This document shows, piece after piece, positions 35,497-49,295 of a DNA stretch of 64,000 nucleotides (the first letter of the stretch is position 1; each line of letters opens with the position of its first letter). This DNA comes from Thuidium tamariscinum (lineage: Eukaryota > Streptophyta > Bryopsida > Hypnales > Thuidiaceae): contig OX344749.2 in NCBI GenBank assembly GCA_947034885.2, positions 39,585,682 through 39,649,681 of the forward strand, in the 5' to 3' direction. The position numbers were made by a program, and so were the translations under genes. The notes beneath the pieces are model-generated. The model was not told the origin of the DNA. It searched no databases and saw nothing but the letters and a program-made list of their open reading frames with translations.

Positions 35497-35992
35497 TACA
35501 AGAAACTGTGAGAAGTTTTGAGTGCTTCAAAGCACATGACAATGTCAATGTACCAAAGAGAGGCAACAAGTTGTATCCTGCTATTTTTTCTCCTCACCCC
35601 ACATTCCCAAAATTGAGAGATATGGATATGGGATACTATACAGTACATACATGGATTTGAACTTTGGGATATATCTCATATCAAATGCCATATTCCATCC
35701 CACCTAACAATTACAAATAGGATGGGATGGGGGATTTAATTTTAATTAATTTGAATCATTTTTTGGAGCTCACTGAAAATGGGGTGGGATAATGAATTAA
35801 ATTCAGTTTTTTAGCTCATTGTCATTGTGATAGTTTGTCACAATGAGGAATGAGCCCATTAGCCCAAAAGAAGTAGTAATTGCCTATCTTAGGATAAGTT
35901 ACAATCAAGCAAGTGAAGATTCAAGGCAGGGATGTATGACAACTAAAAGATATAAAAGCAATCATCCCCTCCCTCCCCCCCCCCCTTTAATA

Positions 35993-36200
35993 GCAAAACT
36001 TGGGCTTGATCCGTGACTTACATTTAAAGTCATCCAATTTCAATCATTCAAGTACTACTTTCCTATTCATTGCTTCCTACTTTCTTGCTCACTTACGTGT
36101 CATTCATTTATTGGTCCAAACCTTGAAAAAGTACAAAAATATACATTCCAAAGAGGAAATGGAAATGTGTTCCAACCTTAGTTGGAAATATATTTTCCTA
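35993..36200 (+). repeat. Dispersed repeat, copy 2 of 2
   Basis: Direct copy of 30,963-31,170, including the leading GCAAAA.TTGGGCTTGA and the trailing GGAAATGGAAA region. It lies just after a C-rich run at 35,966-35,985. Confidence 0.65.
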
Positions 36201-37900
36201 GTGATTGTTGATGGGACACTAGTTAGTAATGGGTCTTTCTACCATAGTAGGAACCAAATTTTGTATCACCACCTAATGACTAGACATTGTGTAGTGAAGG
36301 GATGCAAGGAGATTTTAATTGGATTTTAGTTTATCACCTTTAAACTCTATTAAAATTTGTAGGAGGAAATCTTTTTGCATTTTGTTTTTTGAAGGAGAAT
36401 CTTAATATGACATTTAGTAATGAAGCCAAATTTCAAAACATGTAAGTCTCTATATTTATGTGGAAAAGGTTTTGAATTTTGTTTGTGTGGTGATTGGCAA
36501 GTTAATTTTAATCCCTTAAGGACTAAAGGGTAGTCTACATTTAAAAAATTTTAAAGACAAATCATAAAAATGAAACTTAGAATAACAACTTAATAATGGC
36601 CCTAAAACAATAGTTATAAAATATGATCCATAGATCATATCGATATGGTTAAACCAACTAATACAAAAAACAATTATTTTTTAATTAAGTTTGAAGCCTA
36701 TAATTAAAGATTCCTTCAAAAAATGATTGTAGATTGAATATTTGTGATTTTTACAAAAAAAAATTTGCTCTAAGTTCAAAATGTTAAGTTTTAATCATAG
36801 TAATTTTTTTATTCAAGTGGTTTTTGAAGAAATTATTTATTGAACTATAAAGTTTATTTTTTGAGGCCAAACCAAATGTTTAGATTTAAATTATAAATTA
36901 TTTGCAAATTAAATTCTTGAAAATCTATATTGTGCAAATGTTAATCCCTAAAGGATTGTAGGATTTGAACATAACTCTTGTTTCTTAACTAGCTCCCCAA
37001 CTAGCTCTTCTAACAAGTATAATAATTCCTCATTTATATGGAATAATTTTGAAAATAGCTATTGTTTAAATGATAGGAGATCTATATAGCTATCTTATTA
37101 AAAAAAAGATCAATAGAATCACACACATTTTTTTTTAATGTCATAGTTGACAAAGGGAAGAAAGATGTTTCATTTTGTGCATAAATTGAAATTGGAATGT
37201 TGAAATGATAATGCTCAAAAGTACTTCAAAAACTTTGATTTTCTTCCATGGATACAAATCATCATGATTTTGATATGTAATTTTAAAGATCATTTAGAGG
37301 CGTGGAAAAAAAATACAAAAATCTTAAATGATAACCTAGAGTGCCTTCTTCATTTTCCAAAAATTCACCAAAAATTGCACAATCAATCATTATTTGATCA
37401 CATTGCAATAATAGATTTTAAAACTCATGTATGGTCATTTTTGTATTCACAAACTAATAGTGAGATTCACATTTTGAATTTCTAAACAAATTTTCTACAA
37501 ATGTAATTGCAAAAGCCATTTGGTGGCCTTATAGTCTTGTAGGGGTTAAAGAAAAGTAATACAAAAATGTTCATAAAACTCAATGGATGAATAATTCATT
37601 TTTGAATGCTTGGAATGTGTTTGCATTCATCTATTGTTCAACATTTGATGTTGGTCCTCTAAGGAATTTTAAAAGGATCTAACAACACCTATACTATTAA
37701 TGTCAAACTTTCAACCAATCACATTGTTGTACCTCTTACAACATGGTTGCAATATCTTGTTGTGAAGACTTCTTTGAAAAAATGTCATATCCTCAAATTC
37801 ATAAATCTTGAACAAATTCTATTGGCACTTCATTGTTTGTGCCTGCTTTGAGTCAAATGATGCTAGCATATGAGTACAAAGATGTGAGTTAACAAGCCTT
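36201..37900. other. AT-rich gene-free DNA
   Basis: Low-complexity AT-rich sequence with only short chance frames. I see no repeat boundary or gene. Confidence 0.5.
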
Positions 37901-37904
37901 GAAC

Positions 37905-39560
37905 CTTGTTGTAGGTATGTACTGACAACTATTTGAAATTTGGAACATATTTTATCAACATAAAGTTGATCTTATCCAAAAAAATTCATGTTAAATAGAC
38001 AAATTTTCAGCCCTTGGGAGGGTGTCAAAGTCGGCAGTAGTGAAAATTTTCTCACAACTACACATGTTGGGAGATTTTGTATATCTTTTCTTTGATAATT
38101 CATTTGATTTTGAAATTTGGAGAATATATTATCAACATAGAGATGACTTCACGAAAAGAAATTCATGGTAAAAAAACCAATTTTCTAGCCCTTGGGAGGG
38201 TGTCAAAGTTGGCAATTGTGAAAATTTTCTCAAAACTACACTTGTTGGGAGATTTCAGATATCTTCTTAAAAAAAACTTTTTTTACCTTGAAATTTTTTT
38301 TACATATTAAAGACATAGAGATTGTTTCATGACAAAAATTTCATGGCAAAAGAAAAAAATTCAATCCTTAGGAAGGTGTCAAAGTTGAAAGTAGTGAAAT
38401 GTTTCTCACCACTACCCATGTTGGTAGATTTTGAATAACTTCTTTTTGGTGAATTTTTTGGCCTTGAGATTTTGTATGCATATACTTAACTAAAAGATAA
38501 TGCTGTAGTAAGAATTTCGTGGTAAAATATCACTTTTTGAGCTATCGGGAGGCTTTCAAATTTGGCAGTATTGAAATTTTTTCTCACTGCAAATTCGAAA
38601 ACGACATTTTGATTGGTATAACACTGTACAAACGAATCTTTCTATAAGTGCACCAATAATGTGACAGCATGTAAGAATGTGACAACATGTTATTTTCCAT
38701 TTGAAATTGTACTACAGTGGCGTCTCAATCAAAATGGCATTTTGGGATCCGCAAATTAAACAATTTCAGCTCTGCCAACTTTGACAACCTCCCGAGAGCT
38801 GAAAATTGATATTTTATTATGAAATTTTTTTGGCAACATCATCTATAAGTTAATAATATGAATGACATATTTCAAGGCCAAAAGATTTACACAAAAAAAG
38901 ATATTAAAAATCTACCAACATGTGTAGTGGTGAGAAACATTTCACTACTTTCAACTTTGACACCCTTCCAAGGATTGAATTTCTTTTTTGCCATGAGATT
39001 TTTGTCATGAAATAATCTCTATGTTTTTAATATGCGCAAAAATTTCAAGGTAAAAAAAAAGATATTTGAAATCTCCCAACATGTGTAGTTTTGAGAATTT
39101 TTTTACAATTGCCATTTTTGACACCCTCCCAAGGGTTGAAAAATTGGTTTCTTACTGTGAATTTTTTTTGTGAAGTCATCTCTATGTTGCTAACATGTGT
39201 TCCAAATTTCAATTTCAAATGAATTACCGAAGAAAAGATATCCAAAATCTCTCAACATTTGTAGTTGTGAGGAGGAGTTTTTGAGCCCTTAGTATAGTGT
39301 TATTTTGTAGAGCAAAGAGTTTGACATGGACGTAAAAACTCATCCTCACAACTACACATGTTGGGAGAGTTTTAATATCTTTTTTTGCGTAAGTCTTTTG
39401 AACTTGAAATTTAGAACTTATATTGTCAACATAGAGGTGATCTTATGCAAAAAAATTCATATTAAATAGACATATTTTCAGCCCTTGGAAGGGTGTCAAA
39501 GTTGGCAGTAGTGAAAATTTTCTCAAAACTACACATGTTGGGAGATTTTGTATACCTCCT
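37905..39560. repeat. Long inverted-repeat array of about 180-bp units
   Basis: Each unit carries a GGTGTCAAAGTTGGCAGTAGTG-like core and a CACATGTTGGGAGATTTTG-like core. Three to four units run forward over 37,992-38,600. They are followed by a centre with CATTTTGATTG and CAATCAAAATG (38,600-38,740), then the same units in reverse order and orientation to about 39,275, then one more forward unit at 39,340-39,560. The RNA would fold into a long imperfect hairpin. No protein frame. Confidence 0.75.
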
Positions 39561-40150
39561 CAAATGTATACTATTTGTACATGTTGATTCGCCTACCTCC
39601 TAAATGTATACTATTTGTACATGTTGATTTTTTAATATTATACTAGCAATATACAAGCATTGTGCATTTGAGTAGGTGGTCCTTTTTAGAGCCCTATGCC
39701 ATTTCAACTACAAAATTCCATAACTAATTCCATGTCCAAAGCTCTAGAAAATATGAAATGATTTGGATTAGAAGCCAATTCCATTTTCCTTTTAATAAAA
39801 ATTCACTGAAAAATATTTCAAGAAATTTCACCTCTCCAAATTTAGGTTTCAACTCTTAGATGGGCACTTTAAGGGAAAAGGCTCGAAAATCGTTCACACT
39901 CAAAAGTTGCCCACCTTTTCAAATGTACATTGTTTGTACATGTTGCTTTTCCATCTTTACAAGAATGTACAAACACTGTACATTTGAGGGGGTTGGCGGT
40001 TCTAGAGCCCTATGCCATTTTGACTTCCAAATTTTATAACTAATTCCACAAAGCTCCAAAAATTATGAAATAACTTGAGTTAGATGCCAATTCCATTTGT
40101 CTTTCAAGGAAAATTTACTGAAAAATAATTCAAGAAGTTAATATGGGCCG
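39561..40150 (+). repeat. TGTACA-type repeat, two tandem diverged copies
   Basis: Two adjacent copies (about 39,595-39,890 and 39,915-40,150) share TGTAC.TTTGTACATGTTG, TAGAGCCCTATGCCATTT and ATGAAAT.ACTTG with the elements at 30,062 and, inverted, at 50,677-51,264. Confidence 0.6.
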
Positions 40151-43100
40151 GCTTTATGGACCTCCTCCTTAATGGACCTCATCCATAAGAGGATTTCTGG
40201 CCCCCATAAATCCCTGAAATTGTTCCTATTGCTGTAGACCAGCCCCCTGCTAGTCTGAATTTTTGAATTTTGAAAAAATTAAATTAAATTATTTTTCAAA
40301 AACTTTAGAATGTATTAAAAAATAAAAAAATGATTTTAAAAAATATTTAAAAAATATTTAATAATTAATTAAAAAATAATTAATACTTAATAATTTCTGA
40401 CGTGGCAGTCACTCGACCACACCAGCATCGCGTTCCCAATGCATTCCGAGCGTTTGGGAACTCACAGTCTTATAAACCAGCTAGAAATCCTCTCATGAGA
40501 CATTGGTTTGGTTTGATTCTTCGTTCATTTTGCCCATGCCGACATGCAGCTTTGTTAGGGATGCTGGGTTGGTATACTCCATCTCCACAAACTTTGCCTT
40601 TTCAAAAGTCCATCAGAAACTGACTCTAGAAATGAAAAGCTGTTACCAAAAAGTTGATTTTTTTTAAATAACCCAAAAGATTTCTGCAGGGGACTAGTTC
40701 CTCTGCATATAAGTTATGTCTTTTTCCTTTTCAGTGGAACTCGTCCTTCAGTTGTGTTTCAAAAAGGGAAAGAAAAGAAAAGCTGTTACGAAAGAAAATT
40801 AAAGTGACAAATGGCCGGCTTTTCCTCCATGGGAGGAGGGGGCATGTCAATGGAATGATTGGCTTTCTCACAAGATATGAATATGTCCGAGAGCTTCTAA
40901 TTATTTTCTCATCTTGTTTAAAGCCCAGGACACCCCAGGGGTCCAAAAGTGTCCTCACAGTTTAGAAGTCCAATTCAAAGTGCTGTAACTTTTGCATCTG
41001 ATGATCAAATTCAATAAAACTTGTTGAAAAATCTGCACTCTCTCTTCTAGTTTGTGTGGTAAAATTTTCAGATCAATCGAAGATGTACAAATCTTTTGAG
41101 AGCCAATCAAAGTTCACTTGTTCCGTTTGAGTTCACCAAACTAGAGTTGATGGTTGCAACTTTGGGGGCTTGTATCTCTGCTTCATCCAATGTTTGTTTT
41201 TGATAAAATTTCTTGAGTTATGTTCCTCTAGAAGTCTAGTTATTGTGGTCAAATTTTCATGTCAATCCAAATTTTTTTGAATGTTTGGGAGCAATTCAAA
41301 TGTCAAAAACCAGACATTTTTGGATTATAGTAAACTTCATCAACTTGTTTTTTCTTTACACGGTGTTTGTTTACAATGATTTTTCTGGGAAAGTTGTATA
41401 TACTAGTCTAGTTTGTGAGGCTAAAATTTCATATTAATGCAAGAGGACGTGAGTGACTGAAAAGTGTTATAGTAGAAGGAGGTCTAACCTTAGATGTGCT
41501 TTTTTGCAACTATTTTTTGACATTTCAAAGCCATTTCGCAAACACAATGAGTCAATTGGCGGATGTTTTCTTCCACCAATGTCCTTGTATTGTGATTTTG
41601 AAGCACATTATAGTTCAAAGTTTATTCATTTGAGTAGGTTTATAAAACAAATTTGACCTCCAAATGTGTTTTTAGGAAAATTTCAATGTCCTTTTTCAAC
41701 ACTAAAACATTATAATCTCTCAATCTATGTAGCTAAATGACTCCAAATTTGATTCATGTCATTTAAAACATGTATACTTCAAGATTTTATGGTTGAGATT
41801 TCTATACCTCAATGACATTTAGACCTATAATACTTCAAAAGCAATGATGTTTTAACCTCTTAAAAGCCTCAAGTGGGCCTTTAGGGATAAAAATGTTGTG
41901 AAAATTAATTAGTCACACAATATAATATCCACAAAGCCTAAGTACAACCCTACATAAGATAATGTTTAACTCCTAAAGGACCAAACTACATTATTTTGGC
42001 AACATAGTGATTTTGGGCAGTTCACTATAGATGATTTTTTTTTCTTGAAATTTTTACACAACATGTGCCCAAGGAGTAGCTTTAAGCCCAACAATCTTTA
42101 TAATTTTGACTTCATTGTTCAAAAATTATTGTATGATATGCAAGTTTCATTGCTCAACAGATAGCTTGAGTAGTAAAAAAAAACTTCTTCAAAAATCACT
42201 TCTTCAAAAAATAAAAAATTGAAATTAGTTTCTTATATCTATCTAAAACAAAGTTTGAAGTCCTTCATTTAATTCAATTCTTAATATTTTTGAAAAAAAA
42301 AATAGAGTGTAGGTTTTTTTATTACAACATTACAACCATTGGGATTGACATTTTTCAATTCAATAAATAAATTGTTAACAATTTAGTATTTTGAATCATT
42401 CTCTACTTTTCTCTACTTACTATTTTTTTGTACATGTTGTACAACTCCAAATTATTTGAAAGTTTTCAAGCATATAGCCAACTTAAATTGAAGAATAAAT
42501 CTAAAGAGTTACAACTACTTTGGACATTTTTTCGTACAAATGCGAACTTTTGAAGTGCAACTACCTCGATTTTTACAGTGGTAAAAAAAATTGTAACTTT
42601 AAAAACTAATATCTTGTAATTTACATGGCGAAAAATTTTGAACTTTTTTTACATATTTCTTAACTAGTGCACTAAAAGATTCTATAGTTGCAGTATTCCA
42701 AAAATGTTTTTTTCTCTAAATTTTGGTAGTTGTCCTAGAAAGGACAATTTTGGAGTGGTTTTGGTGAAAACATGGTCAAAAACCTTTAGGGGTTAATTCA
42801 ATTTTGATTTTGATGCTACCAATTGTGAACACACATTTAGGAAAAATTCAATAGTCTACAAATTCATTGAAAATTCATATTTCTTTTTCCTACTACTCTA
42901 CGCAAAGATCACATTTGGTGGAAATTAATTCATTTAGAAAAAATGATATGTGTATCTTCTTGAGTGATTTGAAGTTATGTGAACCCCTCAAAATTTTACA
43001 TGGAAATTCAATTTTGGCACTCAACTGCAAAATCAAACCTTCACGTATGATATTCTTCTTTTACAAAGTTACACTCAAGTACAAAAACATACTTTAAAAT

Positions 43101-44625
43101 CCCATGTGAGTGCATTCTTAAAAGCTTCTCAACACCACTCACCAATACACCACTACAACTTGTACAATTATAAAATGATGAAAAACATTTCTATATAGCC
43201 AAGTTCAAATGGATGTGCAGTGGTTTGTAAAATATTTTGTTGCAAAGGTTTTGGCAAATCACACTTGTCAAAGTACATTGTAGTACATCTAAATGAAGGT
43301 CTTGGATCACACACTACACTACAGCTAGAGCAAGGTTCAAGAGACCTTCGGAATTGTACTCTATCATTGTAGCTTGGTGCTTTGTGATCTCTTTGGTGCT
43401 ATTGTAGATGACTATAAAGCCTTATACATTCGCTATTTGATTGAAGAAAGGTGAGAAGACAAACTCTCTATATAAGAAGGGTGGTAGGATGTACAATAAC
43501 TAATGTAGGATAATTATGCAAATTAGAATTTGTAAGAGCTCAATTGCTCATAATCAAGTCAAAAGCAAGAATTGTGATTTTAGGCATAATAGAATTATTT
43601 TTTTCACAAAACTTTGAACCAAGTAAATGTGGAAAATTATGCTAAATTTAATCTTCCTAAAATTGTTTGTTGTTTAGAGCCTCCAATCAAAAGTAATGAA
43701 CAAATTATTTATTAGTGACTCTAAATGACAAAAAGAGTCTTGAAGATGGAAGTTGGTTTAGTGTACCACATTATCTTAGACTCGAGTTTTTGAAAAATGA
43801 TCCTACTTTGCTTAAATGAGGTTTGAAGTTTTGCATTGAAGACATTTAGTAAATTATTACAATGAGCAATGAAGCTTTCATCTAAATTATACAACTTGAG
43901 GAAAGGATTTACAATTAGGTAGAAACATCCATTACCTTTCATTTAAATTGATGCATATAGATGAAGTCAAAATCACAATTAGGTATTATTTTTGCCTCAT
44001 AGACAAATGAAAATCATTAATAATCAAAGCAAAAATAAAAATAATTGGAGTTTTAATTTTAATTTTCTGTGAATTTTGAAAGCCAAGTGATTTAAATGAA
44101 ACTCAAAGTGTTCAATAGGTGCATATTTAAAGTACATTGAAAAAGACCCAAAACTATTTAACTAAAAGTTTATTTTGTTACTTTACAACTAACTATATAT
44201 TGTAGTGCCATTTGTAAAATACAATCCATTCAAAGCAAATGGTTTAGGGTCATATTGGTGGGGACCTTCAATAGAAACCTATTTGGTAGAATGTCTATAT
44301 GTGTGTGTGTCTACATGTAAGGGGGGGGGGGGGGCAAATGAAATTAGCTACTTCTATTTTAAATCAATCCTTCAACATAAAAAAGAATTTTAATTCACTA
44401 TTAGTAGTACAAAAACTTTAAGCTTAGACGATTGATTTTCTTATAATGTATTTACACATATAGCAAAAGAACTTGTTATCTTCACATGTAATTGTACATA
44501 TCTTGCAATCAATGTGGTCAAAGTTTATGAAATCCTTTCACACATTCTTATACTTTCTATAATTTTGAGTCAGTTTCTTTTGTGTTTTTCAATGGAAACA
44601 CAATTTTATTCCCACCAAATATATA
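40151..44625. other. AT-rich gene-free DNA
   Basis: About 4.5 kb with no recognisable gene, RNA or element boundary. Frames are short and rich in Lys, Asn and Phe codons, as expected by chance at this composition. A 14-base poly-G run lies at 44,321-44,334. Confidence 0.5.
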
Positions 44626-46079
44626 AGGTAAAATAGCCCATTACAAATTTTTGACCCATTGTAGACTCCTAGGAATGAGCCCATTACAATTTTCTTTCAA
44701 AGAATGAGATTTTAGCCACAATCAATGCCTTAGCTAACTAGATTGAGGTGATCAGTGACTACAATAGGAACTTTCAGCTTTTCATTGTTAATTCACTGTA
44801 GGGAGTGACTCTTTCAAGCTTTTTGTGTTAGAAAATATTTTGACTACATTAAGTGAATAAGATGACCATTATGGATACATTTTTAGTTGGTTTTGGGGTA
44901 GTCTAAAAACCATGATGGATGGAACACTTGAGAAATTCATAACAAATTCACACTTTGTTGAAAAAATATAGTTTCAACTGCTCTCATCATTTCTATCACT
45001 TGTCCACATGTGGGAAAAAATTAGAAGATTTCTATACACTAAAATTGGTAAATAGTGTTGGTTGATAATTAGTGTTGTTTTCTATTTTTTATCCCATTAC
45101 TATTTACCAATTTATGTCTAAATAGTGTTGGAGCACTTAACTCTTGCTGTCAAAATCTGGTTCTTCCTTGGTGTACCACAAATTTTGTCCTTGATTGGAT
45201 TCCCCTGATTTTACCCTTCCCTTGGCCTAGGACAGTTTTGCCCTTCCTTGAACTAAGATAGATTTTGCCCTTTCCTGGACTAAGGCAATTTGGCCTCCTT
45301 CCTCTTCCCTACCTTGCCTTGAAAACAATTTGGGGAGCTTGGTGAGAATTTGGGAGAGCTCCATGTCTTCGTCGGCATGAGGGCACTCCAAGAGCTCCAA
45401 GTCTTCTTGAGAATGGGAGAGCTCCAAGCTTTGGAGAAGATTATGAACTCTCAAACAGGGGGAGGAGGGGGGGTATATACTCCACCATTTCCCACTTTGA
45501 TTTCAAACTCTCCTAGTTCCCTCTACTTCCATTCGAACTTCCAATGCCTATATCTTTTTTTTTCTCAGGTATGAGATTTAACATTGGATGACACCATTGG
45601 ATTTATCTTTCTCTCCTCTATTTCCTCTAAAAGATCATGGTTTTTTTTCGCTCACCACTTTTTTCCCAACCATTTGAAGCATTTTTTTACTATCGTTCCA
45701 TCATTTTTAAGAGACATTCCATCATTTTTTTTATAGTTGTTCTAACATTTTTTTCAAATCATTCTCGCATTTTTTACAACGCTCTACTTGCCTTTGGTGG
45801 CACCAATCCCATGAAAATTTTAGAGGCCACATCACTCATTGCCAAAGCCAATTGGGCAAAAGGAGCATGATTCTCCAAAAGTTAGACCAAATCTTAGAAA
45901 AAAAGTTTTACAGTACAACTGAAATAGTGTTAGATTGAGTTAATAATGATTTAACTCTAACCTTGCAAATCACAATTAGTGTTAGTTCGGCTAATTAGTG
46001 TTGCCAACACTATTTACCAATTTTAGTGTAGTGACATGAGGTGAACTCCTCATTTGGTCTGTAATGGTCTGTTTTACCT
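44626..46079. mobile_element. 1.45-kb element with TA/AGGTAAAA ends, containing a nested element
   Basis: The left end AGGTAAAATAGCCCATTACA and the complement of the right end differ at two of 20 positions, and TA flanks both sides. No transposase is seen. Nearly 1 kb of its length is the nested element at 45,037-46,028, so the original insert was only about 460 bp. Confidence 0.65.
45037..46028. mobile_element. 992-bp nested element with 25-bp perfect CACTA-type ends
   Basis: Both ends read CACTAAAATTGG then TAAATAGTGTTGG, perfectly inverted over 25 bp. AGTGTTG-type motifs repeat just inside, as in subterminal repeats of CACTA elements. Immediate flanks are TA on both sides, not a clear 3-bp duplication. 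Short frames inside show no transposase motif, so it is nonautonomous. Confidence 0.75.
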
Positions 46080-49000
46080 TAGAGGTGATATTGGTCTAGT
46101 GCAGGAGCCTACACTTAAATATGCAAAGAAAACAATTTTTAGTTCTTTCTGCTCTTCGCAATATAAAATGGCAGTTTTCAGTGGTTTCTGAAGAAAACTG
46201 TACTTCGAACTTCAGGGGATAATTATGGGTGTCACTGCTTCAACCTTGACTTTTTCTCACCAATTCTTAAAAAACCCCACTCCATCCAGCGTCCAGTGCT
46301 CCAGTCTTTCCACCCCACGGCACTCACTGTTTGCAACAACTGAAAACTTCCAAGTACGAGTCCCCCAATGAACACAGTCTTGCAAGATAGGGCTATCTGT
46401 GACTACAATTGCAAAAGCCTGTTTTCGAGGAATCAAAAGCAGAGTGCCTGAATTGCTGGCCAGCTCAACTTATTCTGATTTCCAGCGGCCAATAGCACGA
46501 CCCACGAGATCACGTCGACGCTGCCTGTTTCGTATTTTCCTTCTGCAGTGGGTGTCCTGCCACTTGGGGTAGATTTCCCCCCATTTCGGTGCCAATTTCC
46601 TGCCTTCCTTTTCCATTATTCCGTGCGTTAAATTGTCTTAAACCCCGCTCCAATCCAATAGTACCCTTCTTATTATTCCAAATCAGCTCTGGAGTCTAGC
46701 TGGTCTGCGCTTTGGAGTTCGTACTGCCTTCATTTGGACAGCAGGCCTGTGGGACTGTCTCCGCTTTTTCCTGAGTGACTGGGTACTCCATTGTCTTTTT
46801 CGTACCGAGCCTCATTCAGTGAGCCCTGCAGAAATGGAACGCAAAATTTGCAACGTCAGAGCTACTCAGAACTACGCAGTACGGAGTAATCTCGGAGATC
46901 GGACACGAATAAATTTTATGAATTAAATTCAGTATGATGAGTGTGCATTTATATATAACTTACGAGCGAATCATTTGAGGGCTATCTGCATCCAGTACTT
47001 AACTATAATCATAACATCAATTTGTAGATCTACTCGGGTGTTAGAAATGGCAGGTGCAAGTACAATCTAACGACTATGAGAGTGATCGACGTTTCGGAGC
47101 TAGACGATTGGTACACGTTCAGTAGAAATTCTTGCAATGAAATTCCGTTTCATTTGTGTCAAAAAAACAAACAAAAAAACACATTACTGAAGTGTCCGGC
47201 ATCCAAGCATGTCACCATCTGGATCGGAGCCACAAGCTCCATAATAACAAATGAAAAGAGTTTGATCGATTCCTCTAGTACCATGCAACAGAGTTGTGGG
47301 TCAAGTTTCAAATAAAAACTTTTTGCTTTGAAACGGCTGGGCCAATTAAAGCAAGCACCGGTCTCCACATCATTATTTGATAAGCGAAGGAAAAGCTGTC
47401 TAATTATAACTCCGCATGATGGAAAAGCAAAGAAGCGGACATACCTGGGGACAAGGACTCAGTGTTGCAAAAAGACACGCCAGAGGTTCTCTGCACAGGT
47501 GACCCCAGCATGAGAAGAAACTGAACTCCATCGTCGTTTGGTCCTTAACTCCCTGCATTCATTATTGCACACAACTTGGAGATTGAAGCATTGGGTTTTG
47601 CATGATGGGAGATGTACTCAAGTGACAACAAAAATACCCCTCGCTGGCACACACTTTGAATCTTGATGAGCGTCTGCCTTTTCGGTCAACTACTTGGGAA
47701 TTGAACTGAATGGCACTCAGGGTCCAAATCTGCAAAACTGCAATGAGTTTGATTGTCCTCAAACTCATTGCCTCGTACTCTAAAATACACCTGGGAGAAC
47801 ATCTGACCTAAAACAGCATGTTCTACGCCATCAAAGTCTTCACTCGTGTTGTTATGTGACCAATATACAAGGGTTTCTTGTCCAATAGGTACTGAAGAGT
47901 GCGCATTTGACAGTCCAGAATATACTCGAAGGCAAGTGCAGAATCAGAGTTCATCATTCAATGCCAGATCCTGGGTAACAATTGGGTCGAAAGGCTTCAG
48001 AATGAATGGCCATGGAGTCGATCTCATAAAAACCATACCACTGCATTTGACGAGCATTTCATGTCAATTTGTGAGCAATCTTTACATCTTCGTACACAAA
48101 AATATACCCTAAACGTAGGATAATATGTACATCGAAACCACAAAATGTTTCAGCGGAAATGTCGTGTGCCTCAGGGTTTAGGGTTTAGCATCATTTGCTT
48201 ACCAAAGGCGTTGCGTGGGCTACTCATCGTTCAGATTTATAGCCCCATTCTAACTCACTCCATTTGTGCTATGCACAACAAAATGAACACGACAATCTTT
48301 AGACAGCCGTTTCTTAATCCTAGGGTCCCAAAATTGAATTGCCCTGTCTTTTTTTGGCCACATTCTTGTCTCTGATTGGGATTCCAGGTAACACCGAACT
48401 CGTAAGTTTTATTTCAATCGCTTCGGTATCATTGAAGCTTACCATAGTGGACATTTCATGTTCTGAGGGTTTCGTGATCTTGACTTTACGATTTGTTGAG
48501 GTTACATTTTCGTTACGCTCTTGAGATTGTACAAATTGCTCCAACTAGACAGTGGATTTAGGGTTAATTCTGAGTCCAAAGACACTACTCCGATCTCCTT
48601 CAACAAAAGCTTTCAGAGCAAAGACTGTGCCCCCACCTGGAAACAATGTCGCGAACTGAAAGATGCATCTCTTCACTCCGATCAGCACTGAATTGAATAT
48701 CGACCTCATTCTCCATCACTTTCGATCGCTACTTCCATCACCCATCACTTGCAGAATCTCAGCACGAAACCCACTCACGAATTCTAGCTTGGGGGAGAAT
48801 TAGAATGGTGTAGCGGATTCAATCTCCTTTGGCATCACAGCATCCATTCTTTCGAGGCTAAACATTCCCAGATTCGACGAAGTTTCGAATTGGGTCTACC
48901 TACAGGCCCGGAGGATTTTGTAAGAAAGAAAATGCATTCATGTAACCAGATTCAACGACAATTTATTATGCGCGCCAGAGGAACTGATTGCAGCTCCCCG

Positions 49001-49295
49001 AATCAAGGGAACCGAATGCAAAATTCGCCAGAATTGGTAGCCTCACTCATCCAAATTCTTAAATTACTTCAACGAAAATGGTGAAAATGGTAGAGAGAAA
49101 TGGCTGCATCCAACAGAAACAGGGCAAACTTCCATGCTGTGTCGGAATTGGAGAGTGATTCCTGAGTATTCCATAGTCAGAATCGTTTTTTTTATCAAAT
49201 TTTCATGATACTTTTACTTCTGATTAGCCAGTGAGGAGAAACTACATTTCAGGAATAGTTTTGCCTTGTTGAGGAACTAAAAGTAACCAAAATAT
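46080..49295. other. Higher-GC unassigned interval
   Basis: 46.2-49.2 kb is less AT-rich than the desert to its left, but I find no exon series or family motif on either strand. It holds the second retroposon-tail copy (47,135-47,182). It may be decayed gene or element DNA, or carry a noncoding transcript. Confidence 0.4.
47135..47182 (+). repeat. Palindrome plus A-rich tail, retroposon 3' end, copy 2
   Basis: CAATGAAATTCCGTTTCATTTG followed by a TCAAAAAAACAAACAAAAAAAC-type tail, closely matching 25,775-25,822. Upstream sequences of the two copies are not alike, as with variably truncated or unrelated bodies. Confidence 0.5.

Noticed and set aside
37905-39560. CRISPR-like array
   Set aside because: Units are about 180 bp, diverged and inverted, in a nuclear plant genome; no spacer-repeat pattern.
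45227-45574. Frames with Glu/Leu-rich repeats inside the nested element
   Set aside because: They come from short internal repeats (GGGAGAGCTCCA-type); no transposase signature.
48320-48544. Minus-strand frame rich in Ser/Thr/Lys
   Set aside because: No ATG at its start, no splice context and no family resemblance.
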